9,094 nt of DNA from Coxiellaceae bacterium UBA6002 (GTDB lineage Bacteria > Pseudomonadota > Gammaproteobacteria > UBA6002). The stretch spans positions 1-9,094 of the forward strand of contig DJAM01000079.1 in the NCBI GenBank assembly GCA_002429595.1, written 5' to 3'. The notes under the pieces are model-generated. The model searched no databases, was not told the DNA's origin, and saw only the letters and a program-made list of their open reading frames with translations. Below, piece by piece: positions 1-6,888 of this stretch; within the stretch, counting starts at the first letter, position 1, and the number at the start of each line of letters is the position of its first letter. The position numbers and the translations under genes were made by a program.

Positions 1-9
1 TCACCCCAA

Positions 10-33
10 CCCTCTCCCCCAAGGGGGAGAGGG
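10..33. repeat. Short GC-rich palindrome at the window edge
   Basis: Two perfect 11-nt arms, CCCTCTCCCCC (10-20) and its reverse complement (23-33), are separated by AA. The right arm runs into GGGAGAGGGAGTAA (25-38), a 14-nt string found again at 6986-6999 in the second palindrome of this type. The rest of the upstream stretch (39-153) shows no gene. Similar CCCTCTCCC/GGGAGAGGG elements are common intergenic repeats in Proteobacteria (general knowledge, not searched here). There is no T-run after the hairpin, so a classical intrinsic terminator is not supported. The element may extend left beyond the window. Confidence 0.7.
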
Positions 34-153
34 AGTAATAAAGGGGATGGAGCAAAGGAAAAGAGCCCATTGATTCCCATCCAAAAAAGTGCGACCATTC
101 CCGGCTATTGTTGGGTTGATTGTACATTTTTCGAATGAGGTATTGAAGCGTCA

Positions 154-1116
154 ATGGATAAGATTCGCACCGCCGTCATCGGCGTAGGTTATTTGGGTAA
201 GTTCCATGCTGAAAAGATGAAATCCTTACCGAATTCACAGCTAGTCGCTGTTTGTGATATCGAACTAGAGCGTTGTCAATCAATCGCCAGCCAACACAAT
301 GTCGAAGCAATTAGTAATTACGAAGAGCTAGTAGGCAAAGTCGATGCAGTCAGTATCGCTGTTCCGACAGCACTGCACTTCCCCATCGCGAGTTTCTTCT
401 TAGAAAATGGCATCCACGTTCTATTAGAAAAGCCAATCGCTTCAACAGTGCATGAGGCGCAACAGCTGATTGATATTGCCAATTATAAAAATGTCGTGTT
501 TCAAGTTGGTCATTTAGAACGATTTAATCGAGTGCTAGTTGCCCTGGATACAGTTTTAGATAATCCTAGATTCATTGAATCAATTCGCTTAGCACCCTTT
601 AAACCTCGTGGCACCGATATTAACGTCGTGTTGGATTTAATGATCCACGATATTGATATTATTCAACGCATTGTGGGTTCACCGATTTGTAACATCCATG
701 CGAATGGCGCATCGGTACTTTCCTCGCATATCGACATCGCTAATGTCCGACTTCAATTTGAAAACGGTTGTGTCGCTAATGTCACTGCGAGTCGAGTTAG
801 TTTTAATGTTGAACGTAAACTACGTATCTTCCAACACGATGCATTTATCTCATTAGATTTGCAAAACAAGAAATTAGCCATTCACCGTAAAGGCGTCAGT
901 GAAATGTTTCCTGGCATACCTGAAATCATTAGTGAGGAACAGGCTTTTGAACAAGGTGATGCATTGCTTGATGAAATGAAAGCGTTTCTCTTTGCGATTC
1001 AGTCAAATACGACCCCGATCGTGACCGGTGAAGATGGTAAGCGGGCTTTAGCAATTGCTATTCGCATTACTCAGATTGTGAATGAGCAGATGGCTGCGGA
1101 TTTGGCTTTAGTTTAA
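154..1116 (+). CDS. Gfo/Idh/MocA-family NAD(P)-dependent oxidoreductase, GnnA-like candidate
   Basis: This 320-residue protein has the two-domain layout of the Gfo/Idh/MocA family. The Rossmann nucleotide-binding motif GVGYLGKFHAEKM is at residues 10-22. The family EKP signature is at 92-94, where the lysine is normally catalytic. DLMIHD at 161-166 holds the conserved second-domain Asp and His. The C-terminal half contains FENGCVANVTASR (202-214) and RIFQHDAFISLD (224-235), which I recall from family members encoded beside lpxA/lpxB in other bacteria. In Acidithiobacillus ferrooxidans and Leptospira, the GnnA enzymes oxidise the 3-position of UDP-GlcNAc before GnnB transaminates it, giving a diamino sugar for lipid A. 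The position tail-to-tail with lpxA makes that role plausible here, but no gnnB is visible. Other UDP-sugar dehydrogenases of the family remain possible. The ATG at 154 is preceded by GAGG at 137-140, a rather long spacing; an ATG just upstream runs into a stop at once. Confidence 0.9.
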   Translation: MDKIRTAVIGVGYLGKFHAEKMKSLPNSQLVAVCDIELERCQSIASQHNVEAISNYEELVGKVDAVSIAVPTALHFPIASFFLENGIHVLLEKPIASTVHEAQQLIDIANYKNVVFQVGHLERFNRVLVALDTVLDNPRFIESIRLAPFKPRGTDINVVLDLMIHDIDIIQRIVGSPICNIHANGASVLSSHIDIANVRLQFENGCVANVTASRVSFNVERKLRIFQHDAFISLDLQNKKLAIHRKGVSEMFPGIPEIISEEQAFEQGDALLDEMKAFLFAIQSNTTPIVTGEDGKRALAIAIRITQIVNEQMAADLALV

Positions 1117-1121
1117 GGAGT

Positions 1122-1194
1122 GTCATTCCCGCGAAAGCGGGAATCCATGCAACGTGCGACTGGATGAATGGCTTCCCGCTTTCGCGGGAATGGC
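1122..1194. repeat. 73-nt palindromic element, copy A (REP/BIME-like)
   Basis: A left arm (1122-1149) and right arm (1167-1194), each 28 nt, pair at 25 of 28 positions around a 17-nt loop. Each arm also contains its own small hairpin: the left arm holds ATTCCCGC-GAAA-GCGGGAAT. The unit is therefore two REP-like hairpins head to head. It fills most of the gap between two convergent genes, the oxidoreductase and lpxA. The core fits the ATTCCC-N8-GGGAAT pattern of neisserial dRS3-type repeats, though homology is not shown. With no T-tract on either strand it is not a canonical intrinsic terminator, but the hairpin could protect or stop the two converging transcripts. Confidence 0.9.
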
Positions 1195-1205
1195 AGAGAG
1201 GGCCA

Positions 1206-1973
1206 TTACCGGACCAATCCCCGATTAGAATTATTCATAGCATCAATAAAAAGCTGCACTTCAGGCGTATTCACAACTAATTTTTCCAATTCCACCAGAG
1301 CTTCTTTAATATTCAAACCCTGACGAAATAAAATATTATAAGCACGTCTTAATACGGTAATCGTTTCAGAACTAAAGCCACTGCGTTTTAAGCCAACTGT
1401 ATTTAAACCACAAACTGCAGCAGTATTTCCTGTCACAATCACATAGGGTGGCACATCTTTGCCAACCATTGCAGCGGTGATAAAACTATATGCGCCGATA
1501 TTACAGAACTGATGAATACCAACAAACGCGCCAATCGTGGCGTAATCTTGGACGGTAACATGTCCAGCTAAAGAAGCATTGTTCACAAAAATGGTGCGAT
1601 TACCAACTTTGCAATCATGCGCAACATGCACATAGGCCATAAAGAAATTATCGTCACCTACTGACGTTTCACCGCCACCTTGAATCGTGCCACGATTCAT
1701 CGTGCAAAATTCGCGAATGATGTTGCGATCACCAATACGTAAAGCAGTTGGTTCGCCTTTATAATTTAGATGTTGTGGGTCTTCACCGATGGAAGCAAAT
1801 TGGTAAATCTTATTTTCGCGACCAATAGTAACTCCAGCCTTAACGACTACATGAGAACCAATCGAAGTACCTTCGCCGATTTCTACATTTGGGCCAATGG
1901 TTGTCCATGGGCCAATCGTGACCCCCGGCGCTATCTTTGCGCTGGGATCAATAACTGCACGTTCGTCAATCAC
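1206..1973 (-). CDS. lpxA: UDP-N-acetylglucosamine O-acyltransferase LpxA
   Basis: LpxA catalyses the first step of lipid A synthesis in the cytoplasm, moving a 3-hydroxyacyl chain from acyl carrier protein to the 3-position of UDP-GlcNAc. The 255-residue product is close to the 262 residues of the E. coli enzyme. Its N-terminal two thirds are hexapeptide repeats (for example IAPGVTIGPWTTIGPNVEIG) that fold into a left-handed beta-helix. Conserved motifs include IYQFASIGEDPQ (56-67), HVAHDC (116-121) with His119 as the expected catalytic base, NNASLAGHV (131-139) and HQFC (154-157). The helical C-terminus ends RGLVR, like E. coli RGLIR. The start is GTG, overlapping the fabZ stop in GTGA, so the two are probably translationally coupled. 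The stretch before DVPPYV (158-172) is one residue shorter than I recall for E. coli, near the acyl-chain ruler position. If the neighbouring oxidoreductase is GnnA, the true acceptor could be the 3-amino sugar. Confidence 0.97.
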   Translation of the reverse strand: MIDERAVIDPSAKIAPGVTIGPWTTIGPNVEIGEGTSIGSHVVVKAGVTIGRENKIYQFASIGEDPQHLNYKGEPTALRIGDRNIIREFCTMNRGTIQGGGETSVGDDNFFMAYVHVAHDCKVGNRTIFVNNASLAGHVTVQDYATIGAFVGIHQFCNIGAYSFITAAMVGKDVPPYVIVTGNTAAVCGLNTVGLKRSGFSSETITVLRRAYNILFRQGLNIKEALVELEKLVVNTPEVQLFIDAMNNSNRGLVR

Positions 1974-2413
1974 TCTAGTGTACCTCTTGCATTAATTATT
2001 TCCGCCGTACAAACGACTTGGTTTTCTACCGTTGCTAAACACTTAAACTTGTAAATATCACGTTTTACTTTTAATAATTCTGCTTCTAAACGTAACTGAT
2101 CGCCTGGCTCAACAATTCGTTTAAATCTTGCATTATCAATTCCTGCCAGATAAAACCAAAAATCCTTATCGAGTTTTCGTTGCACCAAATTAAAAATCAA
2201 AATACCAGAAGCTTGCGCTAGCGCTTCTAAAATTAAAACACCTGGCATTACGGGTTTCTGTGGAAAATGACCAGTAAAAAAAGGCTCGTTTACAGAAACA
2301 TTTTTGATGGCAACAATGTTGTTATCAGTGATTGTCAAAACACGATCCACTAATAAAAACGGATAACGGTGTGGCAAATAGTCTAAAATGCCACTAATCC
2401 TCATTTCACTCAT
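1970..2413 (-). CDS. fabZ: 3-hydroxyacyl-[acyl carrier protein] dehydratase FabZ
   Basis: FabZ dehydrates beta-hydroxyacyl-ACP to trans-2-enoyl-ACP in type II fatty acid synthesis and competes with LpxA and LpxD for the hydroxyacyl-ACP pool. The 147-residue hotdog-fold protein shows PHRYPFLLVDRV (14-25), FFTGHFPQKPVMPG (45-58) with the active-site His49, and VLILEALAQASG (59-70) with the active-site Glu63. The ATG at 2413 is chosen because it places PHRYPF at the usual distance from the N-terminus, matches the family length of about 150, and follows a GGAG-containing purine stretch. The frame is open further upstream to 2530, but that part is the lpxD coding region read in another frame. The start overlaps the lpxD stop by 8 nt and the stop overlaps lpxA by 4 nt, the compact arrangement usual for lpxD-fabZ-lpxA operons. 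Confidence 0.97.
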   Translation of the reverse strand: MSEMRISGILDYLPHRYPFLLVDRVLTITDNNIVAIKNVSVNEPFFTGHFPQKPVMPGVLILEALAQASGILIFNLVQRKLDKDFWFYLAGIDNARFKRIVEPGDQLRLEAELLKVKRDIYKFKCLATVENQVVCTAEIINARGTLE

Positions 2414-3455
2414 TGTGTTCTTTCTCCAATTTGCGCAACTTTTTTGCCAATTCGTCCAGATTGTGCAAGCGTGCAGTTGCTTTATGCCATGATTTTTGAG
2501 GAAGTATTCCCGTTCCTGAGGAATAAACACCAGGTTGCTTGATGGATTTCACAACTTGTGACATCCCAGTGAAGATGACATTATCTCCTATTTCAATATT
2601 GTCGTTGAGCCCAGTTGCACCACCGATCATACAATTTTTGCCGATTCGGGTGCTACCACCGATCCCAACACAACCTGCGATGACAGTATTTTCACCAATG
2701 ACCACACCGTGGCCCACCATGATTAAGTTGTCGAGCTTAACGCCATTTTCGATAATGGTATTATCTAAGGCTCCTCGATCTATTGTGGTATTCGCACCTA
2801 TCTCAACGTTATCACCGATAATCACTGTGCCAAGATGCGGCAATGTTTGCCAACCATATTGAGTTCTGATCATTCCAAAGCCTTCCGATCCGATCACAAC
2901 ACCGGCATAAATGATCGCTTTATTACCAATAATCACATCGTGATAAATCGTAACATTGGGATATACTTGTGATTCCGCTCCAATTCTAACGTTGTCACTA
3001 ATCACGCAATTAGCATGAATAATGGTGTTTTCACCAATCTCACAATTCTCGCCAATCACACAATTTGGTCCAATCGATACTGTTGCAGGAATTTTTGTAT
3101 TAGGACCAATCGTTGCACTGGGATGAATGCCAGCATCATGTTTAGATTTATGTTGGAACAAGCTTAGTAACTTAATGAGGCCTTGATAAGGATCTGACAT
3201 GACCAGCATATTTGTGGCGCACTGTTGCATGTGATCTGGTGCTAATAAAACTGCAGAAGCTTTGCTAAGAGGTAAAAATTTCTCATGTCGAGAGCTTGCA
3301 ACTAATTGATAGCGTGAAGAAACTAAAAAACTAATTTGACCTGCTTTGGCGTTTTCTAAAGAGGCAATCCCAGTAATTTCACAATGGCTGTCACCGTGTA
3401 ACTGCGCCCCTAAAATCTGCGCAATCTCACCCAACGTGTACTTTTTGTTAGACAT
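2406..3455 (-). CDS. lpxD: UDP-3-O-acylglucosamine N-acyltransferase LpxD
   Basis: LpxD adds the second hydroxyacyl chain, on the 2-amino group of UDP-3-O-acyl-GlcN, after LpxA and LpxC. The 349-residue protein compares with 341 in E. coli. Residues 1-105 form the uridine-binding N-terminal domain (YTLGEIAQILGAQLHG at 6-21). Residues 110-300 are hexapeptide repeats of a left-handed beta-helix. GSEGFGM (189-195), TTIDRGALDNT (223-233) and MVGHGVVIGENTVIAG (246-261), with the expected catalytic His249, are diagnostic. GVYSSG (309-314) precedes a C-terminal helix rich in Lys and Leu. The ATG at 3455 is chosen; an in-frame ATG at 3557 would add 34 residues translated from the palindromic repeat (SFPRRREPM...GSRLRGND), which is not LpxD sequence. 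No convincing promoter is visible between this gene and hldD, so it may be read from the hldE promoter through the repeat. Confidence 0.97.
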   Translation of the reverse strand: MSNKKYTLGEIAQILGAQLHGDSHCEITGIASLENAKAGQISFLVSSRYQLVASSRHEKFLPLSKASAVLLAPDHMQQCATNMLVMSDPYQGLIKLLSLFQHKSKHDAGIHPSATIGPNTKIPATVSIGPNCVIGENCEIGENTIIHANCVISDNVRIGAESQVYPNVTIYHDVIIGNKAIIYAGVVIGSEGFGMIRTQYGWQTLPHLGTVIIGDNVEIGANTTIDRGALDNTIIENGVKLDNLIMVGHGVVIGENTVIAGCVGIGGSTRIGKNCMIGGATGLNDNIEIGDNVIFTGMSQVVKSIKQPGVYSSGTGILPQKSWHKATARLHNLDELAKKLRKLEKEHNE

Positions 3456-3482
3456 TTTTAACTCGCTGCATATGTACCTAGC

Positions 3483-3555
3483 GTCATTCCCGCGAAGGCG
3501 GGAACCCATGCTTGAAGCCACTCCGACCATGGGTTCCCGCCTGCGCGGGAATGAC
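3483..3555. repeat. 73-nt palindromic element, copy B (REP/BIME-like)
   Basis: The 28-nt arms at 3483-3510 and 3528-3555 pair at 27 of 28 positions around a 17-nt loop, exactly the geometry of the element at 1122-1194. The left arms of the two copies differ at only two positions (both G/A-type changes in the inner hairpin), while the loops are largely unrelated. Both strands read through it give the peptide pattern SFPRRREPM...GSRLRGND, a known artefact of such repeats. It lies between the hldD stop and the lpxD start on a transcript that may include both, where a hairpin could tune downstream expression or stabilise the upstream message. Confidence 0.92.
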
Positions 3556-3611
3556 AAAGAAGCGCGGGAACGACAAAAAGCTGTGAGATCTACAAAAAGC
3601 TGTGGAATGAC
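3548..3611. repeat. Degenerate 19-nt tandem units trailing the palindrome
   Basis: From the right arm of the palindrome toward the hldD stop, three successive 19-nt blocks can be aligned (3548-3566, 3567-3585, 3586-3604), followed by another GGAATGAC at 3604-3611. Blocks 2 and 3 match at 16 of 19 positions and share ACAAAAAGCTGTG (3573-3585 and 3592-3604). Block 1 matches block 2 at about 13 positions. GGAATGAC, the outer end of the palindrome, recurs as GGAACGAC at 3567. This looks like decayed duplication of the element's end. No coding role is apparent. Confidence 0.55.
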
Positions 3612-3614
3612 AGA

Positions 3615-4553
3615 TTAAGAAAACTGCCGCAGATAATCCTTCACAGCATCTTCCAAACTCGTAAAAGCCGTTTGATATCCAGCGTTTTTAAGTTGGCTAA
3701 TATCCGCTTCGGTGAAACTTTGGTAGCGGCCTTTAAGGTGATCCGGGAAGGGAATATATTCTACTTTGCCTGAGCCATGGTAATCTAATACAGCCTTGGC
3801 CACATCATTAAAGCTTCGGCTTTGTCCGGTGCCAACATTGTAAATACCGCTCACGTCAGGGTTTTGCGCAAACCAGAGGATGACATTGACGACGTCATTA
3901 ATGTAGATAAAATCTCGTCGCTGCTCACCATCTTGATAATCATCATAACTCGCAAAGAGTTTCATGACTCCTTGAGAGCGTAATTGATTATAAAAGTGAA
4001 ACATGACACTCGCCATGGTTCCCTTATGATGCTCACCTGGCCCAAAGACGTTGAAGTAGCGCAAGCCAACCACTTGGCTTTTGATGCTTGGTAGATATCG
4101 TCGGACATAGCGATCAAATTGTAGTTTCGAATAGCCATAGACGTTAAGTGGACTTTCATATTTTGGTTCTTCAACGAAGGTATCCGTTAAACCGTAGACA
4201 GCAGCGCTCGAAGCATAAATGAAAGGGATCTGTTCAGCGACACAGGCATGAAACAGTTCTTTTGAATATTCATAATTATTATTCATCATGTACCGACCAT
4301 CCCATTCAGTGGTGGTGGAGCAGGCGCCTTGATGAATAATCTTGTCAATGTTCTGAAGGAATTTGGGATCGCGAATTTTTGTTAAAAAAATATCTTTATC
4401 AAGGTAATCTTGAATTTGACAAGACACGATATTGTTAAACTTAGTGCCATCGGTCAGATCATCGACGACTAAAATATCTGTAATCCCTTGTTGATTCAGA
4501 CCCTTAACGATATTACTGCCAATAAATCCTGCGCCCCCTGTTACGACATACAT
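3615..4553 (-). CDS. hldD: ADP-L-glycero-D-manno-heptose 6-epimerase HldD
   Basis: HldD epimerises ADP-D-glycero-D-manno-heptose at C6 to the L-form used by inner-core heptosyltransferases. The 312-residue protein is an extended short-chain dehydrogenase and aligns from end to end with E. coli HldD (310) as I recall it. It has the NADP-binding TGGAGFIGSNIV (5-16), ILVVDDLTDGTKF (27-39), HQGACSTTTEWDG (74-86), ASSAAVYG (114-121) with the catalytic-region serine, and the Tyr-x3-Lys pair in YGYSK (139-143). RYFNVFGPGEHHKG and YIPFPDHLKGRYQSFTEAD are further family signatures. The ATG at 4553 lies inside the end of hldE, a 13-nt overlap that suggests translational coupling. It is followed by the tandem units and palindrome copy B, with no clear intrinsic terminator. 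Confidence 0.98.
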   Translation of the reverse strand: MYVVTGGAGFIGSNIVKGLNQQGITDILVVDDLTDGTKFNNIVSCQIQDYLDKDIFLTKIRDPKFLQNIDKIIHQGACSTTTEWDGRYMMNNNYEYSKELFHACVAEQIPFIYASSAAVYGLTDTFVEEPKYESPLNVYGYSKLQFDRYVRRYLPSIKSQVVGLRYFNVFGPGEHHKGTMASVMFHFYNQLRSQGVMKLFASYDDYQDGEQRRDFIYINDVVNVILWFAQNPDVSGIYNVGTGQSRSFNDVAKAVLDYHGSGKVEYIPFPDHLKGRYQSFTEADISQLKNAGYQTAFTSLEDAVKDYLRQFS

Positions 4554-5980
4554 TCCTCTTCTCCTCTTATACGTTCGATCATAGACGTTGTTGAATGACC
4601 ATCAACAAAAGTTAATATTTTCACGTCACCGCCATTGGCAAGTACCTGCTTCGAACCAGCAATTTGTGGGATTTCATAATCACCACCTTTTACTAAAATG
4701 TCAGGAAGAACACGGGTGATGAGCCGCTCTGGTGTATCTTCTGAAAACGCAACGACCCAATCGACACAGCGTAATGCGGATAATAATACCATTCGTGAAT
4801 GTAGAGAGTTTATAGGACGATTTTGGCCTTTTAATCGGCGCACTGAGTCATCATCATTCACGGCTACAATCAAACGGTCACCTAAGCTCTTAGCTTCTTC
4901 TAGGTAAGCAATATGCCCTGCATGTAAAATATCGAAGCAGCCATTAGTCATGACTACTTTCTCACCATGAGCGTGAGCGTCTGCAATTGCAATGAGTAAA
5001 TCTTCTTCACTTAGAATCCCTAAATCACAACCATGATAACGCTGCACAGAACGACGAAGTTCGGGCACAGAGATAGGCGCAACACCGAGCTTCCTAACAA
5101 CGACACCGGCTGCGACATTCGCAAGTCTTGCTGAATTAGCCAAATCTTGGCCCGAAGCGACGCTTGCTGCCAACACAGAAATAACGGTATCGCCAGCACC
5201 ACTCACATCATAAACTTCACTTGCATGCGCTTTTAAGTGCAGAGGAGGCTCTTGTTTATGAATTAATGACATTCCCTCTTCACCACGTGTCACTAAGATC
5301 GCATCCAAGTCGTGCTGTGCGATTAGATAATTACCTTTGGTGACGATATCAGTTTCGGAATGACAGGGGCCTACTACTTCTTCAAACTCTTTTAAGTTCG
5401 GTGTGATAATTGAAGAAGAGTGATAGTGATCGAAATCTTTATTCTTAGGATCAACAAATGTTAATTTCTTTAATTTGGTTGCCGCTTTCAGCATTTGGCG
5501 GATGACCGGCGTAATGCCTTTACCGTAGTCAGAAAAGATCACCGCATCTGCCTTAGGCAAGTAGTTCATGAATTGTGTGATTAAGCTGTCTTTTGCAATG
5601 TAATTAAAATTTTCTTCAAAGTCTAAACGGATTAACTGTTGATTGCGTCCAATTACCCGCAACTTAGTAATAGTCGGTCTATCTGGTACTCGCTGAAGGT
5701 GACATTCTACGCCAGCTTTGCTCAAACAACCCTCTAAGCTAGCGCCTTCAGGATCATTCCCAATCATTCCTAGCAAGATAACTCTACAACCCAGCCCACG
5801 TAAATTTAAAGCTACGTTACCTGCACCGCCGGGCCGTTCTTCAATATCTTTGACATGTACCACTGGAACGGGCGCCTCGGGAGAAACTCGGTTAGTTGCA
5901 CCATGCCAATACCGATCGAGCATCAGGTCACCAACCACTAAAATAGTGATATTTTCATACTTAGGGATGGATATTGTCAT
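4541..5980 (-). CDS. hldE: Bifunctional heptose-7-phosphate kinase / heptose-1-phosphate adenylyltransferase HldE
   Basis: HldE carries out two steps of ADP-heptose synthesis: phosphorylation of D-glycero-D-manno-heptose 7-phosphate at C1, and adenylylation of the 1-phosphate. The 479 residues match the usual length of the fused enzyme (477 in E. coli). Residues 1 to about 320 are a PfkB/ribokinase-type kinase, with RPGGAGNVALNL (49-60), RNQQLIRLDFEE (112-123) and the anion-hole/catalytic DVSGAGDT (258-265, base Asp264). Residues from about 340 are the nucleotidyltransferase, with TNGCFDILHAGH (345-356) including the HxGH motif, and STTSMIERI (463-471) near the end. The start at 5980 matches the E. 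coli N-terminus. hldE is the first gene of the block and diverges from the GT2 gene; hldD follows with a 13-nt overlap, so the two enzymes of the same pathway are made together. Some heptose intermediates of this pathway are also recognised by host ALPK1 (established knowledge). Confidence 0.98.
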   Translation of the reverse strand: MTISIPKYENITILVVGDLMLDRYWHGATNRVSPEAPVPVVHVKDIEERPGGAGNVALNLRGLGCRVILLGMIGNDPEGASLEGCLSKAGVECHLQRVPDRPTITKLRVIGRNQQLIRLDFEENFNYIAKDSLITQFMNYLPKADAVIFSDYGKGITPVIRQMLKAATKLKKLTFVDPKNKDFDHYHSSSIITPNLKEFEEVVGPCHSETDIVTKGNYLIAQHDLDAILVTRGEEGMSLIHKQEPPLHLKAHASEVYDVSGAGDTVISVLAASVASGQDLANSARLANVAAGVVVRKLGVAPISVPELRRSVQRYHGCDLGILSEEDLLIAIADAHAHGEKVVMTNGCFDILHAGHIAYLEEAKSLGDRLIVAVNDDDSVRRLKGQNRPINSLHSRMVLLSALRCVDWVVAFSEDTPERLITRVLPDILVKGGDYEIPQIAGSKQVLANGGDVKILTFVDGHSTTSMIERIRGEEECMS

Positions 5981-6120
5981 TCTTATAGCCGCATGTTATA
6001 AATTATTTTTCCAAAAATCTTTGATTTGAAGATTACAACAATTAGATAGTTTGGCAAGGAAAAATAGTTATTTTGCCTTACTTTCCCCTTATTTCCCTCT
6101 TTAGAGTCTTACGAGGTATT
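5981..6120. promoter_or_regulatory. Divergent intergenic region between hldE and the GT2 gene
   Basis: This 140-nt AT-rich spacer separates two divergently transcribed genes and should carry promoters for both. On the minus strand a candidate for hldE is TTGCCA (complement of 6052-6057), a 16-nt spacer, then TAATCT (complement of 6030-6035); the -35 matches consensus at five of six positions, the -10 at only three. On the plus strand TTGATT (6021-6026), 16 nt, then TAGATA (6043-6048) is a weaker candidate for the GT2 gene. It is the only sizeable gap between genes in the window that holds no palindromic element. The assignments are by eye. Confidence 0.35.
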
Positions 6121-6873
6121 GTGCACACTTTAAGCGTTATTATCATTACCAAAAATGAAGCGTCAAGAATAAGGCAATGTCTTGAGAGCGTAAAATTTGC
6201 TGATGAAATCATCCTCATTGATTCAGAGAGTACTGACACTACTGTTGCTATAGCCAAAGAGTACACCGAAAAAGTATTTCAGCAACCTTGGCTTGGCTTT
6301 GGAGTTACTAAAAATATTGCTTTATCGAGAGCAACAAGCGATTGGATCTTAGCAGTTGATGCTGATGAAATAGTTTCTGAAAATTTGAAGACTGAAATTC
6401 AAGATTTATTAGCAACAACTCCCAAATTTAATGCTTACTTTATTCCAAGACAATCAACGTACTGTAACCAAGCTTTGCGGTTCGGTGACTGGAAAAATGA
6501 TCAATGCCTTAGGCTTTTTAAGAAAGGTGATGCCAAATTTAAAGAAGTTCCGGTTCATGAGGAGTTAATTGTTAATTGCGTAAAAGGCAAACTACAAAAT
6601 TATTTAATTCATCATAGCTTTCCCGCAATAGAAGACGTCATTGAAAAAATTAATCGCTACTCAACGCTTAGCGCTCAACATAAATTCAATGCAGGAAAAA
6701 AATCAAGCTTACTCACTGCAATTTCGCACGGGCTTTGGACTTTTTTAAGAGGGTATATTTTTAGGCTTGGTTTTTTAGATGGTAAGAAAGGATTTTTGCT
6801 CGCGGTTTCGAATGCGGAAGGGTGTTATTATCGGTATGTTAAGATAATGTTGTTGGAGGAGAAGAGTAGTTAA
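6121..6873 (+). CDS. Family 2 glycosyltransferase, WaaE/KdtX-like LPS core glucosyltransferase candidate
   Basis: The protein is a GT-A-fold glycosyltransferase of about 250 residues. The N-terminal nucleotide-sugar signature LSVIIITKNEA is at 4-14, DEIILIDSESTDTT at 28-41 and the metal-binding DAD in VDADE at 79-83. VHEEL, typical of the WaaE/KdtX subgroup, lies in the middle of the chain. WaaE-type enzymes add a beta-1,4-glucose to the inner-core heptose in Klebsiella and Serratia; the sugar used here cannot be read from sequence. The GTG at 6121 is chosen because the family starts a few residues before the SVIIITKNE strand and GAGG lies at 6113-6116. A TTG at 6073 would add 16 residues of unlikely sequence (PYFPLISLF...). 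A basic, aromatic stretch with GLWTFLRGYIFRLGF near the C-terminus could lie against the inner membrane. The gene stands alone on its strand, diverging from hldE and converging on the kinase gene. Confidence 0.92.
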   Translation: MHTLSVIIITKNEASRIRQCLESVKFADEIILIDSESTDTTVAIAKEYTEKVFQQPWLGFGVTKNIALSRATSDWILAVDADEIVSENLKTEIQDLLATTPKFNAYFIPRQSTYCNQALRFGDWKNDQCLRLFKKGDAKFKEVPVHEELIVNCVKGKLQNYLIHHSFPAIEDVIEKINRYSTLSAQHKFNAGKKSSLLTAISHGLWTFLRGYIFRLGFLDGKKGFLLAVSNAEGCYYRYVKIMLLEEKSS

Positions 6874-6888
6874 CCAATTCTGCTTATC

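Noticed and set aside
1770..2054. Plus-strand frame opposite lpxA/fabZ, and similar small frames inside other genes
   Set aside because: They lie antisense to or out of frame with strongly conserved genes and show no recognisable protein features.
2414..2530. A 39-residue N-terminal extension of FabZ
   Set aside because: It is the end of lpxD read in another frame, has no similarity to FabZ, and the ATG at 2413 gives the family length.
3456..3482. A dedicated promoter for lpxD
   Set aside because: TACATA-like bases lie near the start, but no acceptable -35 lies at the right distance; the space is taken up by the palindrome.
3346..3618. Plus-strand open frame opposite the lpxD start and the palindrome
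   Set aside because: It is antisense to lpxD and then reads the repeat; the SFPRRREPM-type peptide is a product of the palindrome.
6073..6120. TTG start adding 16 residues to the GT2 enzyme
   Set aside because: The family begins near the SVIIITKNE strand, and the GTG at 6121 has GAGG just upstream; the extension resembles no known signal or domain.
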